From a virus, in the IMG/VR virus record IMGVR_UViG_3300036944_001167, positions 20,478-84,477 of that record: 64,000 bases of DNA. One strand, given 5' to 3'. Made by a program: the position numbers and the translations under genes. The notes under the pieces were generated by a model. It was not told the DNA's origin and ran no database searches. It saw only the letters and a list, made by a program, of their open reading frames with translations. This document shows, piece by piece, positions 39,974 through 46,469 of the stretch. Numbering within the stretch: the stretch's first letter is position 1; each line of letters begins with the position of its first letter.

Positions 39974-40222
39974 TTAGAAGCCGAGGGTTTGTTTAGCGTT
40001 GCGTTCTGTCACTTTGTCACCTACCCAGACTTTAGCAGTGGTCTGGATGAAGTAACCATTCTCATCAATGCTGGTCTGAGTCATGTCACAAAAGCCTTCG
40101 GAGCAATTGCTCAGAGGCGACTTGTAGGTCAGGTCTTTGGTAACGTTGTAGGTGGCGACTAGAGAGATCAGAGTACCGATCACAGCGATGATGGAGATAG
40201 CGCGGATGATGTTGAAAGTCAT
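39974..40222 (-). CDS. Early membrane-anchored small protein, 82 aa
   Basis: An N-terminal hydrophobic segment (IIRAISIIAVIGTLISLVA, residues 5-23) acts as signal anchor, with the remaining 60 residues outside, in the periplasm. Two cysteines (CSEGFC, residues 39-44) could form a disulfide there. No lipobox is visible. The first gene after the early promoter at 40281-40288. It might protect against superinfection or act on the cell envelope, but that is a guess. Confidence 0.7.
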   Translation of the reverse strand: MTFNIIRAISIIAVIGTLISLVATYNVTKDLTYKSPLSNCSEGFCDMTQTSIDENGYFIQTTAKVWVGDKVTERNAKQTLGF

Positions 40223-40225
40223 GGT

Positions 40226-40241
40226 TAGTTCTCCTTAGAAC
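40226..40241 (-). promoter_or_regulatory. Ribosome-binding site in a hairpin tetraloop
   Basis: AGTTCT-AAGG-AGAACT on the minus strand: 6-bp stem with AAGG as loop, followed by AACC and ATG. The longest perfect GTTCT-type example. Confidence 0.7.
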
Positions 40242-40280
40242 TGATGGGTAGATACAGTTTATTGTATCCTATTCACCTGA

Positions 40281-40288
40281 GTAATATA
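40281..40288 (-). promoter_or_regulatory. Early promoter, TATATTAC
   Basis: AATTAAAATTTTTTCAGATC then TATATTACTCAGGTG on the minus strand. Followed by GATACA-ATAAAC-TGTATC, a 6-bp hairpin. Sequence from the AT block to the hairpin is nearly the same as at 28979-28986, so the two promoter-leaders are duplicated. Confidence 0.8.
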
Positions 40289-40325
40289 GATCTGAAAAAA
40301 TTTTAATTGGCATTTTGGCCATAAC

Positions 40326-40357
40326 GCACTCCTAGGGGCAAAAGCCCCTAGGAGTGC
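40326..40357 (-). terminator. Strong 14-bp hairpin after the 40363-40887 gene
   Basis: GCACTCCTAGGGGC and GCCCCTAGGAGTGC pair perfectly around TTTT. On the minus strand GTTATGGCC follows, a variant of the tag. It lies just upstream of the early promoter at 40281, insulating it. Confidence 0.85.
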
Positions 40358-40362
40358 AGGTA

Positions 40363-40887
40363 CTACTTACAGAAGTCAGCGTAGTTGAAGACCGCCGTCT
40401 TTTTGCCCATGGTGATTACGTAGAGTTCGGCTGGCATCAGGATTTGTATCCCACGTTCCCCTTCACCCACGTACACCGATTTCCACGCACCTTCGCTCAA
40501 CCCCACGATGTTCATAGCTGTGCCTCGCACATCCACCTCAGTACTTTCAGTGACCTTCTTACTCTCACGGTATTGGATACCGAAGAACTCTTTTTGCATG
40601 TAGGAGTATTCGCGTTTACCCGTCAGTTCGAGGTTCTGTTCTTCACTGACGTACTTACAGGTGCGGTAGTCAGTAACTCGTACGCCCGGCTTTTTGTACT
40701 CAAGGTACACCCGGTACCCTGCCGCCGAGACCGCAGCAATGAGGAAGAGAGTAAGGACAGTCAGTACTATCCAAAGTACTTTGCGGGACTTACGCTTGGA
40801 TTCCAAACGCTTTCGAGCCTCAGCCCCTGCGTCGCGATTCAGTTCGGAAGTCTCAACCAGCTTTTCAATGTCGCCCATATGAGTCAT
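40363..40887 (-). CDS. Membrane-anchored protein with periplasmic domain, 174 aa
   Basis: A charged cytoplasmic part of about 35 residues (SELNRDAGAEARKRLESKRK) is followed by one membrane segment (VLWIVLTVLTLFLIAAVSAAG, residues 37-57) and a soluble domain of about 115 residues with two cysteines (TCKY and DFCK). ATG 40887 follows CTGGAG. The topology would be N-in, C-out. No family is recognised. It resembles the 39974-40222 product in architecture, and the two are neighbours, so related roles at the envelope are possible. Confidence 0.7.
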   Translation of the reverse strand: MTHMGDIEKLVETSELNRDAGAEARKRLESKRKSRKVLWIVLTVLTLFLIAAVSAAGYRVYLEYKKPGVRVTDYRTCKYVSEEQNLELTGKREYSYMQKEFFGIQYRESKKVTESTEVDVRGTAMNIVGLSEGAWKSVYVGEGERGIQILMPAELYVITMGKKTAVFNYADFCK

Positions 40888-40930
40888 GTCACAATGCTCC
40901 AGTTTAAGGTTAGGTATTACACGGCATAAA

Positions 40931-40950
40931 GGGCTAGGTTAACCTAGCCC
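40931..40950 (-). terminator. Hairpin followed by TTTATGCC
   Basis: GGGCTAGG-TTAA-CCTAGCCC on the minus strand followed by TTTATGCCGTG. Confidence 0.85.
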
Positions 40951-40960
40951 TCGATGTTTG

Positions 40961-41368
40961 TTATCGACGATAGCCCAAGGCCAGATATGGATCTTCACGA
41001 TCCTCGTCATTAGAAACCACCAGCACCGGTTTAGGGAGCTTAGGCGGTTCCGGCTGGGTATCCTTGATGGCACGATCCAAGTCGCTTGCCGCCAAGATCT
41101 TACCCATCCAGTCGACATTAAAGCCCGCGAAGGAGCGCTTGCCTTTGATGCTGATTACCCCACGCCGAACATGGAGATATTGAAGCAGTTGGTGAATACG
41201 AGCTTCTTCAGCCATCACTTCGTAATAGACAGCTTCCGGATACCGTAGACACAACTCTGACAATTGGCTCAGAGGAAATGCTTCGTTAACCTGTAGGATA
41301 TCGAGCACCCGCTTAACTTCATCGTCATTGTCCGCCAAGACGATATTGAGACCTTGCTCATTACGCAT
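40961..41368 (-). CDS. Hypothetical protein, possible winged-helix-like, 135 aa
   Basis: The central part (about residues 20-85) runs helix-helix-helix-strand (VKRVLDILQVNEAFPLSQL, then EARIHQLLQYLHVRRGVISI KGKR in two pieces), compatible with a small winged-helix. The C-terminus has a proline-rich linker (PEPPKLPKPVLVV). The DNA-binding idea is inference only. GGGGGAGTTGTGCT precedes ATG 41368. Confidence 0.55.
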   Translation of the reverse strand: MRNEQGLNIVLADNDDEVKRVLDILQVNEAFPLSQLSELCLRYPEAVYYEVMAEEARIHQLLQYLHVRRGVISIKGKRSFAGFNVDWMGKILAASDLDRAIKDTQPEPPKLPKPVLVVSNDEDREDPYLALGYRR

Positions 41369-41404
41369 AGCACAACTCCCCCAACGATGCCCAATGGGCG
41401 ATAG

Positions 41405-42301
41405 TTAATTGATCAACACAACATCCAGGTCCAGTTGGCGCTGACCTAGAAAGGCATAGAAGGCTGAACGTCGAACTTTGGTGAACACCAAGGTCGCGTC
41501 ATCGACGTATACTCGGTCAAACCGTTCACGCAGTTCATCACGACCGTAAGGCTTGCGCATTTGGTCGATGGCTTCTTGGAGTTCTTCTTCGGTATAGACC
41601 CGATCACGAACCGTTCTATCATAGTGTTGATTGAACGCTGCGCTCAAAGGCTCGCGCACAATGGCAATGGCCTCAGGGTTGTCTACCAACTCTTCTAGCA
41701 CCCAACGGGTTTTCCCCGATTGTCTTGGTGCAGTAAAGCCTACGGTACAAAAGTCGCTTAAGTATTGCCCCCGACTAACGCCTTCAGGAATGCTTCCAGA
41801 GCGATTCCGTCGAGCCGTCGTGAGCATGGTTTGTACGATGCTACTAAAGATGTTGTCCGGTTGTTTTGGTGAGTTCACTTCATTAATCCTTCCCCGTGCA
41901 TGATTCTGCCGTTCGCCGGGACCCATGGTCAATTCTCCCATCAGTCTCAGCTCAACGCCCTCTTCCTTCGCATAGGATTGGAAGTAGCTGGCGAGCAAGT
42001 GACGGTGACAGAACTTACCGGAGGAGCAGAAGCAGGCAAAAGCAAAACGAGGCAAAGCTAATAACTCACGCCATTTATCAGCGTTGGCAACAACACTGTA
42101 ATCCAACATCCGGATGTAGGTATTGGTGTATTCCTCCTCGGTGATCTCTCCGGACTTGACGCCCATGACGATATCCCACGAAGGAGCAAGAAAACCATAA
42201 CCTGATTTAGGGGCTGATTTAACTGTGGTGTCCACCACCACGATGTTCTTGGATTGGGCCAGTCGCCAGCGTGCCAGTTGGACAGTATAGAGTTCAATCA
42301 T
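41405..42301 (-). CDS. DUF488-like domain fused to a P-loop NTPase, 298 aa
   Basis: Residues 1-125 resemble DUF488: a start with MIELYTVQLARWRLA, a middle EYTNTYIRMLD and the hallmark FACFCSSGKFCHRHLLA (Cys-His-Arg at 98-100). Residues 185-298 form a P-loop domain: VGFTAPRQSGKTRWVLEEL (Walker A at 191-198) and FDRVYVDDATLVF (Walker B-like Asp267-Asp268). The P-loop part is short and lacks clear helicase motifs; it resembles the front part of terminase-type ATPases or a nucleotide-binding fragment. I chose ATG 42301 for the GAAGG site upstream. A fusion of these domains is unfamiliar to me. Confidence 0.6.
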   Translation of the reverse strand: MIELYTVQLARWRLAQSKNIVVVDTTVKSAPKSGYGFLAPSWDIVMGVKSGEITEEEYTNTYIRMLDYSVVANADKWRELLALPRFAFACFCSSGKFCHRHLLASYFQSYAKEEGVELRLMGELTMGPGERQNHARGRINEVNSPKQPDNIFSSIVQTMLTTARRNRSGSIPEGVSRGQYLSDFCTVGFTAPRQSGKTRWVLEELVDNPEAIAIVREPLSAAFNQHYDRTVRDRVYTEEELQEAIDQMRKPYGRDELRERFDRVYVDDATLVFTKVRRSAFYAFLGQRQLDLDVVLIN

Positions 42302-42346
42302 CACACAAACCTTCAAAAAGAAAAGGGCGACCAGCTAGCATAAAAC

Positions 42347-42370
42347 CCAACGGGGGCGAACCCCCGTTGG
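42347..42370 (-). terminator. Hairpin with ATAAA/TTTATGC tag
   Basis: CCAACGGGGG-TTCG-CCCCCGTTGG on the minus strand followed by GTTTTATGCTAG. It ends the 42382-42861 gene. Confidence 0.85.
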
Positions 42371-42381
42371 ATCACGCAGGC

Positions 42382-42861
42382 TTAGTCGGCCAGAGCAGCG
42401 GCAGCCAGGGCACCGATGTGGGTGCGCACTTTCTTCAGCTCACCCTTGTTACCGTTGCTGGCCACTTCGTAGCTCGCTTCGATAACGCCGTACTTGGTGA
42501 TCTTCGCGTTCGGGTCACGAACTTCACCTTCCTTCGGAATGCCACCGGCCGGGTATTCGCGGCTGCGGATGACCGCGGTGGAGATCTTGTCGCCCACTGC
42601 CGGGATTTCAGCAGTCACGCGCTGCAGGTCTTTGTCGGCCTTGAAAGCATCGATGGCCAGCTCGCCAACCGCCATTGCCGAAGCGGCAACCAGTGCGGTG
42701 TTGTGCTGTTGGATTGCCTTGATCTGGTCAGCGGTGATCCCTTCGGGCAGGGACTTCTCGTAGAGACCTTCTTCGGCCAGCACCACGCCGTTGTCGGCGA
42801 GGGTGAACATCGGCTTGATCTTGGCGGCCAGATCTTGTACAGCTTGCTTGACGTCGGACAT
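42382..42861 (-). CDS. Highly biased early protein, 159 aa
   Basis: A single-gene unit between an early promoter (42981-42988) and a strong terminator. The product starts MSDVKQAVQDLAAKI, is Ala/Lys/Glu-rich and has an N-terminal helical half and a beta-rich C-terminal half (ITKYGVIEASYEVASNGNK). Codon use is markedly C/G-ending compared with all neighbours, at the level of the sheath and PhuZ genes. This suggests very high expression early in infection, as for a DNA-binding or shell-associated protein. I cannot name a family. AAGGAAACATTGCA precedes the ATG. Confidence 0.75.
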   Translation of the reverse strand: MSDVKQAVQDLAAKIKPMFTLADNGVVLAEEGLYEKSLPEGITADQIKAIQQHNTALVAASAMAVGELAIDAFKADKDLQRVTAEIPAVGDKISTAVIRSREYPAGGIPKEGEVRDPNAKITKYGVIEASYEVASNGNKGELKKVRTHIGALAAAALAD

Positions 42862-42980
42862 TGCAATGTTTCCTTGTTTGCGTTTAAGGGGTTACGGGTC
42901 TTTCATACCCTTGGGTGTGACGATAATCTTTTATCGACAGACAACCCAATACGAAGGTTCAGCGCTGAATCTTCATGTAG

Positions 42981-42988
42981 GTAATATA
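42981..42988 (-). promoter_or_regulatory. Early promoter, TATATTAC
   Basis: AAACATAGACC then TATATTACCTACATG on the minus strand. A palindrome GAAG-a-TTCAGCGCTGAA-c-CTTC follows within 7 nt. It drives the 42382-42861 gene through a leader of about 120 nt. Confidence 0.75.
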
Positions 42989-42991
42989 GGT

Positions 42992-43279
42992 CTATGTTTC
43001 TTTTGAATCTGATTGTGCTTGGGGTCGTATTACCTCCACGGTTCGAAGGATGCGAGGTCTTTGAAGGATAACCTTTAAGCGACCTTGGGGATCACGGTAC
43101 AACAAGCTGGCATCGTGTGCCAGTAGGATGCGACCATCGGAGAGGGTATATCGTACGTTACGAATCGAACGTTTGGACACCCCGTAACGTTGAGGCTCCA
43201 CTCCTGTCACGATCGCACCCAAGATCGGAAGGTAGTCGTTTACTTGTAGCTTGAAGAGGTCAACGTTTAGGTTTTGCAT
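42992..43279 (-). CDS. Hypothetical protein, 95 aa
   Basis: Beta-rich small protein (LPILGAIVTGVEPQRYG, RNVRYTLSDGRILLAHDASLL, RLKVILQRPRILRTVEVIR) with basic character. Starts at ATG 43279, inside the end of the Ntn-hydrolase gene (13-nt overlap), so it is co-translated. No family is recognised; a small OB-like or SH3-like barrel is possible. Confidence 0.6.
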   Translation of the reverse strand: MQNLNVDLFKLQVNDYLPILGAIVTGVEPQRYGVSKRSIRNVRYTLSDGRILLAHDASLLYRDPQGRLKVILQRPRILRTVEVIRPQAQSDSKET

Positions 43280-44034
43280 TTAGCCCCCTTCTTGGTAGGG
43301 ATTTTAACCGGTACCTGTTCGGGCGGATCAATAGGCAGTTTATCATCAGGGATTTCTGAAACCTCGCTGACAGTACCTTTGAACATAGCACGAATGTTGG
43401 GGTGTAGGCTATTTATCAACACCTCTGGATCAACGGGAGTATCGAAGTGCTTGATCTCCCGATCCAACACCCACTCTCGTTTCTCCTCGTTATAGACAGC
43501 TTCAATGTAGGACCCGTCGCTGGAGCTAGGGTCAACTGTTGAGGCCATCCGAAAGAGCAGGACAGGGTCGGTTTGAAAGATGTTCTTACTGGCATCGAAA
43601 TAAAAGCTCCCACTCCCGCAGGCTTTCACTTTCCGGTTGGCAGGGCTCTTGTGAAAGATTCGTTCGTTAATGAACAGTCTCACACAGTCACCGGTTTCCA
43701 GACACAGTAGAAATGTGGAGGGTGTGGGCAAACCAACGATTTTGTAGATCATCTCCTCGCTACCCGAGAAGGAGTCCAGAAATTGTTCTAAAGGACACTG
43801 TAGTCGCTGCATGAACTCACCAAAGGCTTTCATGCCTGACGTAGTGCCTGCTGCCCCCATGAGTTGGATTTGTCGACAACTGTCCCAGAAGAAACCTGGA
43901 CCAAAGGTTTCTAACTTGGTCGTTCGATCGTTTACGAGATCGGTGTCGCCTTTGACCCCCACGAAGCCCTTTTGTCGAATCGATGCACGGGTGTCGGCAA
44001 TGATGCGATCACCCAGATAAACTACTGTGGTCAT
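43267..44034 (-). CDS. Proteasome/HslV-like Ntn hydrolase, 255 aa
   Basis: The N-terminus TTVVYLGDRIIADTRAS (from residue 2) matches the start of HslV and proteasome beta subunits, where removal of Met frees a catalytic Thr. Asp14 in ADTR, Lys40 in TTKLETF and the glycine loop LMGAAGTTSGMKAF (59-72) lie where the family has its Asp17, Lys33 and Gly47 regions. The later part has GSGSFYF and is less like HslV, and there is a proline-rich, lysine-rich C-terminal tail. Phages often encode such proteins, whose target is unknown. No unfoldase partner is visible in this window. It starts at ATG 44034 under an early promoter. Confidence 0.6.
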   Translation of the reverse strand: MTTVVYLGDRIIADTRASIRQKGFVGVKGDTDLVNDRTTKLETFGPGFFWDSCRQIQLMGAAGTTSGMKAFGEFMQRLQCPLEQFLDSFSGSEEMIYKIVGLPTPSTFLLCLETGDCVRLFINERIFHKSPANRKVKACGSGSFYFDASKNIFQTDPVLLFRMASTVDPSSSDGSYIEAVYNEEKREWVLDREIKHFDTPVDPEVLINSLHPNIRAMFKGTVSEVSEIPDDKLPIDPPEQVPVKIPTKKGAKCKT

Positions 44035-44091
44035 GGTCTGACTCGCTTAGAGTTTGATAGTGTAGGAGATGAGCTTCATCTATTCGAATAG

Positions 44092-44099
44092 GTAATATA
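44092..44099 (-). promoter_or_regulatory. Early promoter, TATATTAC
   Basis: AAATATATTTAAACC then TATATTACCTATTCG on the minus strand. Two hairpins follow in the leader: CTATTCGAATAG and GATGA-AGC-TCATC. It drives the Ntn-hydrolase gene. Confidence 0.75.
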
Positions 44100-44129
44100 G
44101 GTTTAAATATATTTTCGATGACGGCATAT

Positions 44130-44147
44130 ACCCGCCCGTAGGCGGGT
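44130..44147 (-). terminator. Hairpin followed by ATATGCC
   Basis: ACCCGCC-TACG-GGCGGGT on the minus strand followed by ATATGCCGTC. It ends the 44153-44869 gene just upstream of the early promoter. Confidence 0.8.
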
Positions 44148-44152
44148 ACAGG

Positions 44153-44869
44153 TTACCAATGGGCACTCGGCGGCTCTTGGTAGGAAAGCATGTCGGCGTG
44201 TAGGACCTTGATGCCTTTGTACTCCGAACTGCTGAGCTGTCGGACATTCTGGGCGTCTTCGGTATCCCACTCTTTCATCGACCGAGTAAAGGTCATGATC
44301 CAATAACCTTCCGTCAGGGTCAGTCCTTTGAAAGCACGAACTTCGCAGCCTCGATTGACTTCGAACACCACCTCCACTTCCCAGATGCTGTTGCCTTTAA
44401 GAACGTTCTGGGTACTGACAGTGCGGTAGAAGAACTTACCGATTACCTTGGCAGGGTAGCTCCACTTCTTAGCCGTGTAGGGCACCAACCAGCGCTCATC
44501 GCTGATGCGTACATCGTTAAGAAGCTTCTTCTTAGGCAGAAGGCTGATTTCACTTTCAAACCCATAGATGTACCACCCACCCCTCCAACCATCGTCTACA
44601 TCGTTATCGAGGAACTCGTTGATGTCGTTCTGGTAGCCCAAGATACAACCAATGATCGTAGGTGCGGTCGAAATACGCGGAACCGTGCGGTCTTCTTTCT
44701 GTGCAGTGCGACGCGTCAGCGAAGGAACGAACTGCTTGATCTTAGGGTCGAGTGAGATGTGGTAAAGCCACCGCTGACCCAGTTCGCTGGGGGATACGAT
44801 CGTGACGTTCTCAGCGACTCCGTTGTTAAAGTTGGAGAGGTATTTCTCCATCAATTCTTTATCATTCAT
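44153..44869 (-). CDS. Conserved-type phage protein with YHIS...PR...AP motif, 238 aa
   Basis: Near the N-terminus the protein reads RWLYHISLD, then KQFVPSLTRR, then RISTAPTIIGCILGY. This order (YHIS, then P-x-x-P/T-R, then R-I-x-x-A-P-x-I-x-x-C) resembles a widespread phage/bacterial family of unknown role with similarity to ADP-ribosyltransferase-like folds; I recall the pattern but cannot name it. The rest contains strands around WYIYGFESEISLLP and WEVEVVFEVNRG. No Shine-Dalgarno sequence precedes ATG 44869. It stands between two terminators as a single gene. Confidence 0.5.
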   Translation of the reverse strand: MNDKELMEKYLSNFNNGVAENVTIVSPSELGQRWLYHISLDPKIKQFVPSLTRRTAQKEDRTVPRISTAPTIIGCILGYQNDINEFLDNDVDDGWRGGWYIYGFESEISLLPKKKLLNDVRISDERWLVPYTAKKWSYPAKVIGKFFYRTVSTQNVLKGNSIWEVEVVFEVNRGCEVRAFKGLTLTEGYWIMTFTRSMKEWDTEDAQNVRQLSSSEYKGIKVLHADMLSYQEPPSAHW

Positions 44870-44933
44870 TTCAGTTTACCGTAGCAGGCGGGTAAGTGGA
44901 ATCATAGATATCCCTTGTTCAACGGGGCATAAC

Positions 44934-44959
44934 AAAGCTGCTGGCGAACCAGCAGCTTT
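44934..44959 (-). terminator. Hairpin followed by TTATGCCCC
   Basis: AAAGCTGCTGG-TTCG-CCAGCAGCTTT on the minus strand followed by GTTATGCCCCG. It ends the head-gene operon 48106-44966. Confidence 0.85.
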
Positions 44960-44965
44960 GCATAC

Positions 44966-45727
44966 TTACCAGCGAGCGCTTGGGGGCAGTACCAGATCGG
45001 AACCGACCTTCTTCTTCCAACCGAAGTCGACGAAGATGGTTTTGCAGATCTCGTTAACCGACTCCATGCCTACACCCTTGGCTTCACCCAGACTCTCCAC
45101 CATCTGACGACTGAAAACCGCATCGTCAAACGATTCCAGAGAAGGCGAGTGCCACTTCTTGGCAACCGCGATACCCGGCTCATTCACGTAGTCCCACGTG
45201 ATGATGGAACGGATGTGCTTAACCAGACGACCCCCTTCAACCCGATCGTCAGTCAGACTGCGAACCGAGAAGCAGACGTTTTCATCCTTGCTCTCCAAAG
45301 AGGCACGAAGGAATTCGCCTTTAGGACCACTGGGTTTAACGCGACCCACAACAGCAACCACGCGATTGCCGTCTTTGTCTTTGACCGCGTTCTGTTCCAG
45401 ACGCACATCTTTGAAGTGACAACAGACGTTGTCTTCGTAGATGGTCGACACCCGTTGGAGGAAGCTCGACATGTTCTGGTTGGGGTCTTTCTTCGGGTGA
45501 CCGTATTCACCGCGACAAGCCCCAGTTTCAATCCGACGCATCAGAGTCGAAGACGCTTCGAACAATGAACGCGCCGTAGACAGCGGGTAGAAAGCTCCAC
45601 CGCTGTTGTAGCAGTCCAACCCACCCAGCACCAGTTCGTAGTAGCCATCGCTGTCAGCCGAAAGCTTACCCGTCTTATTGGTGCCGACTAGGGCGGTACA
45701 GCCATAGACTACCCGTTCTGTAGACAT
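44966..45727 (-). CDS. Prohead protease, 253 aa
   Basis: The maturation protease that trims head proteins in phiKZ-type and T4-type phages. Motifs: RGEYGHPKKDP with His77, then a strand VCCHFKDVRLEQ, then GRVKPSGPKGEFLRASLES and NVCFSVRSLTDD with Ser154 in FSVRS. The order GHP...SxRS is that of the herpesvirus-like assemblin fold. The start MSTERVVYGCTALVGT fits the strand usually before the catalytic part. It lies in a four-gene minus-strand block with two further head-type genes, followed by the RNA polymerase genes; the same order is known in phiKZ (protease is gp175). Confidence 0.75.
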   Translation of the reverse strand: MSTERVVYGCTALVGTNKTGKLSADSDGYYELVLGGLDCYNSGGAFYPLSTARSLFEASSTLMRRIETGACRGEYGHPKKDPNQNMSSFLQRVSTIYEDNVCCHFKDVRLEQNAVKDKDGNRVVAVVGRVKPSGPKGEFLRASLESKDENVCFSVRSLTDDRVEGGRLVKHIRSIITWDYVNEPGIAVAKKWHSPSLESFDDAVFSRQMVESLGEAKGVGMESVNEICKTIFVDFGWKKKVGSDLVLPPSARW

Positions 45728-45731
45728 ACCC

Positions 45732-46457
45732 TTACCTTCTTAAGAGTCCTTCGATCGGCTCGACCGTTTCTGTCGGATTCACCAAAGCAGAGGTGAGGCC
45801 TTCTTCCCAGTACGCACCGATCAGTTTTGCTGTGGTGTTACTCGCCCCGTAGGTGACACTACGCAACGGGATAAACGTCGGAACCTGAGTCCCCAGATCC
45901 TGCCGATCATTCAGCTGGTGGCGGAAGTACTTGGTACGGTCTTTCTCCGAACGACTGATTGCTGCCATGATCATTTCGATCACCGCAAAGTTAGCACCCA
46001 CCGAAACACCCGCATGGTGAGGCGCACTCTCAAACAGACGACCCATGTCTTCGTAACCCATAAACCAAGGAACGTTCCCCTTGGCCATGATCTCCGAGTA
46101 GATCAAATAGATGAAGGTGTCGGCCTTCACCAGTTCCGTACTGGAGATAACGGTGCTACCCGGATCGAAAACGAACTCCAGGTACTCGTCTTCTCCAACC
46201 TTAACGGTGTTTGTCACCGTGGGTTCGATGCGCATCATGGCCATGGCGGAGGAGACCCCATAGTACTGGTCATCCACCACAATGGCAAAGAGACCACAGA
46301 TGTTAGTCTCGTTGCCCAACACAGCCAATTGTTGCTCGGCGAAACGGGCCGGGATGTAGATTTTCACCCCTTTGATCGCAACGACCGACCCGTCCTCGAG
46401 TTCCTTCAATGCAGCATGAACCTTCGAAGCGTCGCGTGTCAGCTTTTTAGGGTCCAT
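45732..46457 (-). CDS. Head-associated hypothetical protein, 241 aa
   Basis: Mixed fold with strands (VVAIKGVKIYIPARF, GLFAIVVDDQYYGVSSAMAM, YLEFVFDPGSTVISS) and helices (LVKADTFIYLIYSEIMAKG, NFAVIEMIMAAISRSEKDR). No signal or membrane segment. It lies between the protease and the 46470 gene with spacing of 4 and 12 nt, so it is co-transcribed and probably acts in head assembly. Confidence 0.65.
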   Translation of the reverse strand: MDPKKLTRDASKVHAALKELEDGSVVAIKGVKIYIPARFAEQQLAVLGNETNICGLFAIVVDDQYYGVSSAMAMMRIEPTVTNTVKVGEDEYLEFVFDPGSTVISSTELVKADTFIYLIYSEIMAKGNVPWFMGYEDMGRLFESAPHHAGVSVGANFAVIEMIMAAISRSEKDRTKYFRHQLNDRQDLGTQVPTFIPLRSVTYGASNTTAKLIGAYWEEGLTSALVNPTETVEPIEGLLRR

Positions 46458-46469
46458 AACGTTCTCGTG

